NCBI GenBank assembly: GCA_900012615.1
Contig: LT009757.1
Location: 1,152,175 to 1,216,174, forward strand
Reading direction: 5' to 3'
Length of the DNA: 64,000 nt
Source of the DNA: Agrobacterium genomosp. 13 str. CFBP 6927
Lineage (GTDB): Bacteria; Pseudomonadota; Alphaproteobacteria; Rhizobiales; Rhizobiaceae
Both the position numbers and the translations under genes were made by a program. Below the pieces are notes generated by a model. The model searched no databases, had not been told where the DNA came from, and worked only from the letters and a program-made list of their open reading frames with translations. Of this stretch, positions 62,750-64,000 are shown one piece after another (positions within the stretch are counted from its first letter, which is position 1; every line of letters starts with the position of its first letter).

Positions 62750-63981
62750 TCAGGCGGTTTCGACGGGAAGAACCACACGGGCCTCGAAGCCGTCCTGCCG
62801 GCCCGGCGCCGGAGAGGAAAGCACCAGTTCTCCGCCGGTCTGCTCCACCAGGCTTTTGACGATGGCAAGGCCAAGTCCTGTCCCATCCGCCTTGGTCGGC
62901 CCCCTGGCAAAACGTGTCGTCAGCTTTGGCAACAAGGCACTGTCGATTGCCGGTCCGGAATTAACGATGCGGATCGTGCCGTCCCGGTCAGCCAATATCT
63001 GCACGGGGCTTTCCGCCGGGCTGTGAATCAGGGCGTTTTCGAGAAGGTTGCGGATGATGATGCCAAAGGCGTCCGTGCCGATCTTGCAGTTCAAGCCATC
63101 TTCACAGCGATTGGTAAAGCGGATGCGGGAGGTGCCGATTGCCGTCCTGCTCATGTCGTCAATGACGAGTTCGAGAACGGGAATGAGATCATTCGCCGTA
63201 TCGGTCACCCCGATCCTTGCTTCGGCCCGCGACATCTGAAGCAGTTTTTCGGCGAGATGGCCGAGATGCTGCAGGGATTTTTCGATATTCTCCACGCGCG
63301 GGGCGAGTTCCGGTGGAATATCCGCGCGGAGCCGCTGCGCCTGCGCCAGCGCGCCGGCAATGGGTGTGCGCAATTCGTGGGCGCTGTTGGCGGTAAACTC
63401 CCGTTCCGCCTCGATTGCCGATCTCAGCCGCCCGAGCAGCAGATTGACGGAACGGGCAATGGGATGGAGTTCGGCCGGAAAAGGCTGGGTTTGCAGCGGC
63501 GCCAGATTGCCGCCGTCCTTTCTGCCGATCTCGTCGCGCAGGGTCTGTATCGGCTGAAGGGTTCTGCGCACGACCACGATGACGGCGAAGATGCTGGCGG
63601 GAATGAGGATGAGAACGGGCAGAAGCAATGCGCTGCCTGCCTCCTCGATCGCTTCGCGCCGGTTGGCGAAGGCGTCGGCGACCTGAAGGAAGTAATTCCC
63701 GTCCGGTGTCGCCACCGTATAGATGCGTTGTGTCGCGGTTTCGGAAAATCCGAGATCGAGTGTGACCTCGAAAGGCTCCGTCGAACTGTCGTGCGAATGC
63801 AGCACGACCTGTCCCTCCCGGTCCCGCACCTGATAGGTCAGATACTCCGCCCCTGCCGCCGAGGGGGTGAGTTTTTGCGAGGCGGGCCCCGTGTTGTTTT
63901 CCCGGTACGATCGTCCACCAGCAGCGGCAACAGCCTTTCGGCCGTCTCCTGCACGCCGGCATCGAAAATACTCGGCGAACT
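62750..63981 (-). CDS. Sensor histidine kinase, frameshifted and cut at the edge
   Basis: An integral-membrane two-component kinase read in from the right edge; 5' part missing. The continuous 359-residue part has a periplasmic region, a second membrane helix (LLLPVLILIPASIFAVIVVV), HAMP-like linker, the HisKA box ANSAHELRTPIAGALAQAQRLRADI with the phosphorylated His, and ATPase N and G boxes (NLLENALIHS, GTGLGLAIVKSLV). Upstream, SSPSIFDAGVQETAERLLPLLVDD is in a different frame; the frames meet near 63905-63912, so one base is lost or added. Given the adjacent linker, an assembly error is likelier than a true pseudogene. Confidence 0.85.
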
Positions 63982-64000
63982 TCGTATAACTTCGTATAAT
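63982..64000. other. 454 paired-end linker at contig edge
   Basis: The last 19 bases TCGTATAACTTCGTATAAT equal the start of the Roche 454 Titanium paired-end linker, which is built on a loxP site. Genomic coding sequence (kinase SSPSIFDAG frame) runs right up to 63981, then stops making sense. This is untrimmed adaptor, not genome. Confidence 0.85.

Noticed and set aside
63982..64000. Natural or engineered loxP recombination site
   Set aside because: The 19 bases fit the commercial linker including the TCGT preceding the loxP arm, and they follow an abrupt end of coding sequence; a real lox site is less likely.
1..64000. CRISPR array or rRNA
   Set aside because: No regularly spaced repeat set of CRISPR type and no rRNA-like stretch were seen; the only regular repeats are the island iterons and the decamer pairs.

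Overview
The window looks like chromosome (or secondary replicon) of an Agrobacterium/Rhizobium-group alphaproteobacterium. The evidence is GC-rich coding, a bioB-F-D-A operon with bioZ in place of bioH/bioC, a protein of the DUF1612 (RHE_PE00001) type seen mainly in rhizobia, many ABC/LysR/TetR/AraC genes, and an IolR-type GGAA-N6-TTC site before iolG. No rRNA and no CRISPR array were seen; there is one tRNA gene.

Layout. 1-4.2 kb: end of a nucleotidyltransferase, a ProC-like reductase, then three orphan ion-transport genes (atpB, chaA, mrpF/phaF) whose spacers carry repeated GGG-YCGT-CCC decamer pairs. 4.3-8.6 kb: FAD monooxygenase, LysR regulator, divergent drug-type MFS pump. 8.6-24.3 kb: a probable organosulfur locus on the minus strand (SfnB/DszC-like flavoprotein, two luciferase-like monooxygenases, a complete peptide-type ABC importer, BisC-type molybdoenzyme, FAD-linked oxidase, HCCA-type isomerase, TetR, ketopantoate-reductase-like protein); each of its three upstream regions carries the same TAGAAAAAGAAC element. 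24.5-28.9 kb: periplasmic copper-handling operon. 29-31.5 kb: AraC, GNAT and a winged-helix-like protein. 31.6-36.8 kb: bioBFDAZ behind a BioR-like double operator.

37.2-52.75 kb is a 15.5-kb genomic island inserted in the 3' end of tRNA-Gln(CUG). It has an 18-bp direct repeat at each end, a tyrosine integrase at the left end, and three 13-bp-spaced iterons just inside each end. Its main cargo is a divergent restriction/defence-like cassette: C5-cytosine methyltransferase plus a Mig-type T/G mismatch glycosylase on one strand, and a MORC/MutL-like GHKL ATPase, an unknown protein, an Mrr-nuclease/SF2-helicase fusion and an MvaI/BcnI-like protein with an altered active site on the other. All adjacent genes on each strand overlap, which suggests they are expressed together. 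The rest of the island is unknown small genes, two related small HTH-like proteins, a DUF2293 gene, an 850-bp palindrome-bearing spacer and a hipB with a truncated hipA.

52.9-64 kb returns to core-like genes: Lrp/arginase/ornithine cyclodeaminase, an EamA exporter, iolG, a class III adenylate cyclase, a small HTH protein, a DUF1612 protein, a KgtP-type MFS symporter and a sensor kinase. The kinase reading frame is broken near 63.9 kb and the last 19 bases match the Roche 454 Titanium paired-end linker (a loxP arm), so the right edge is an assembly artefact rather than genome.
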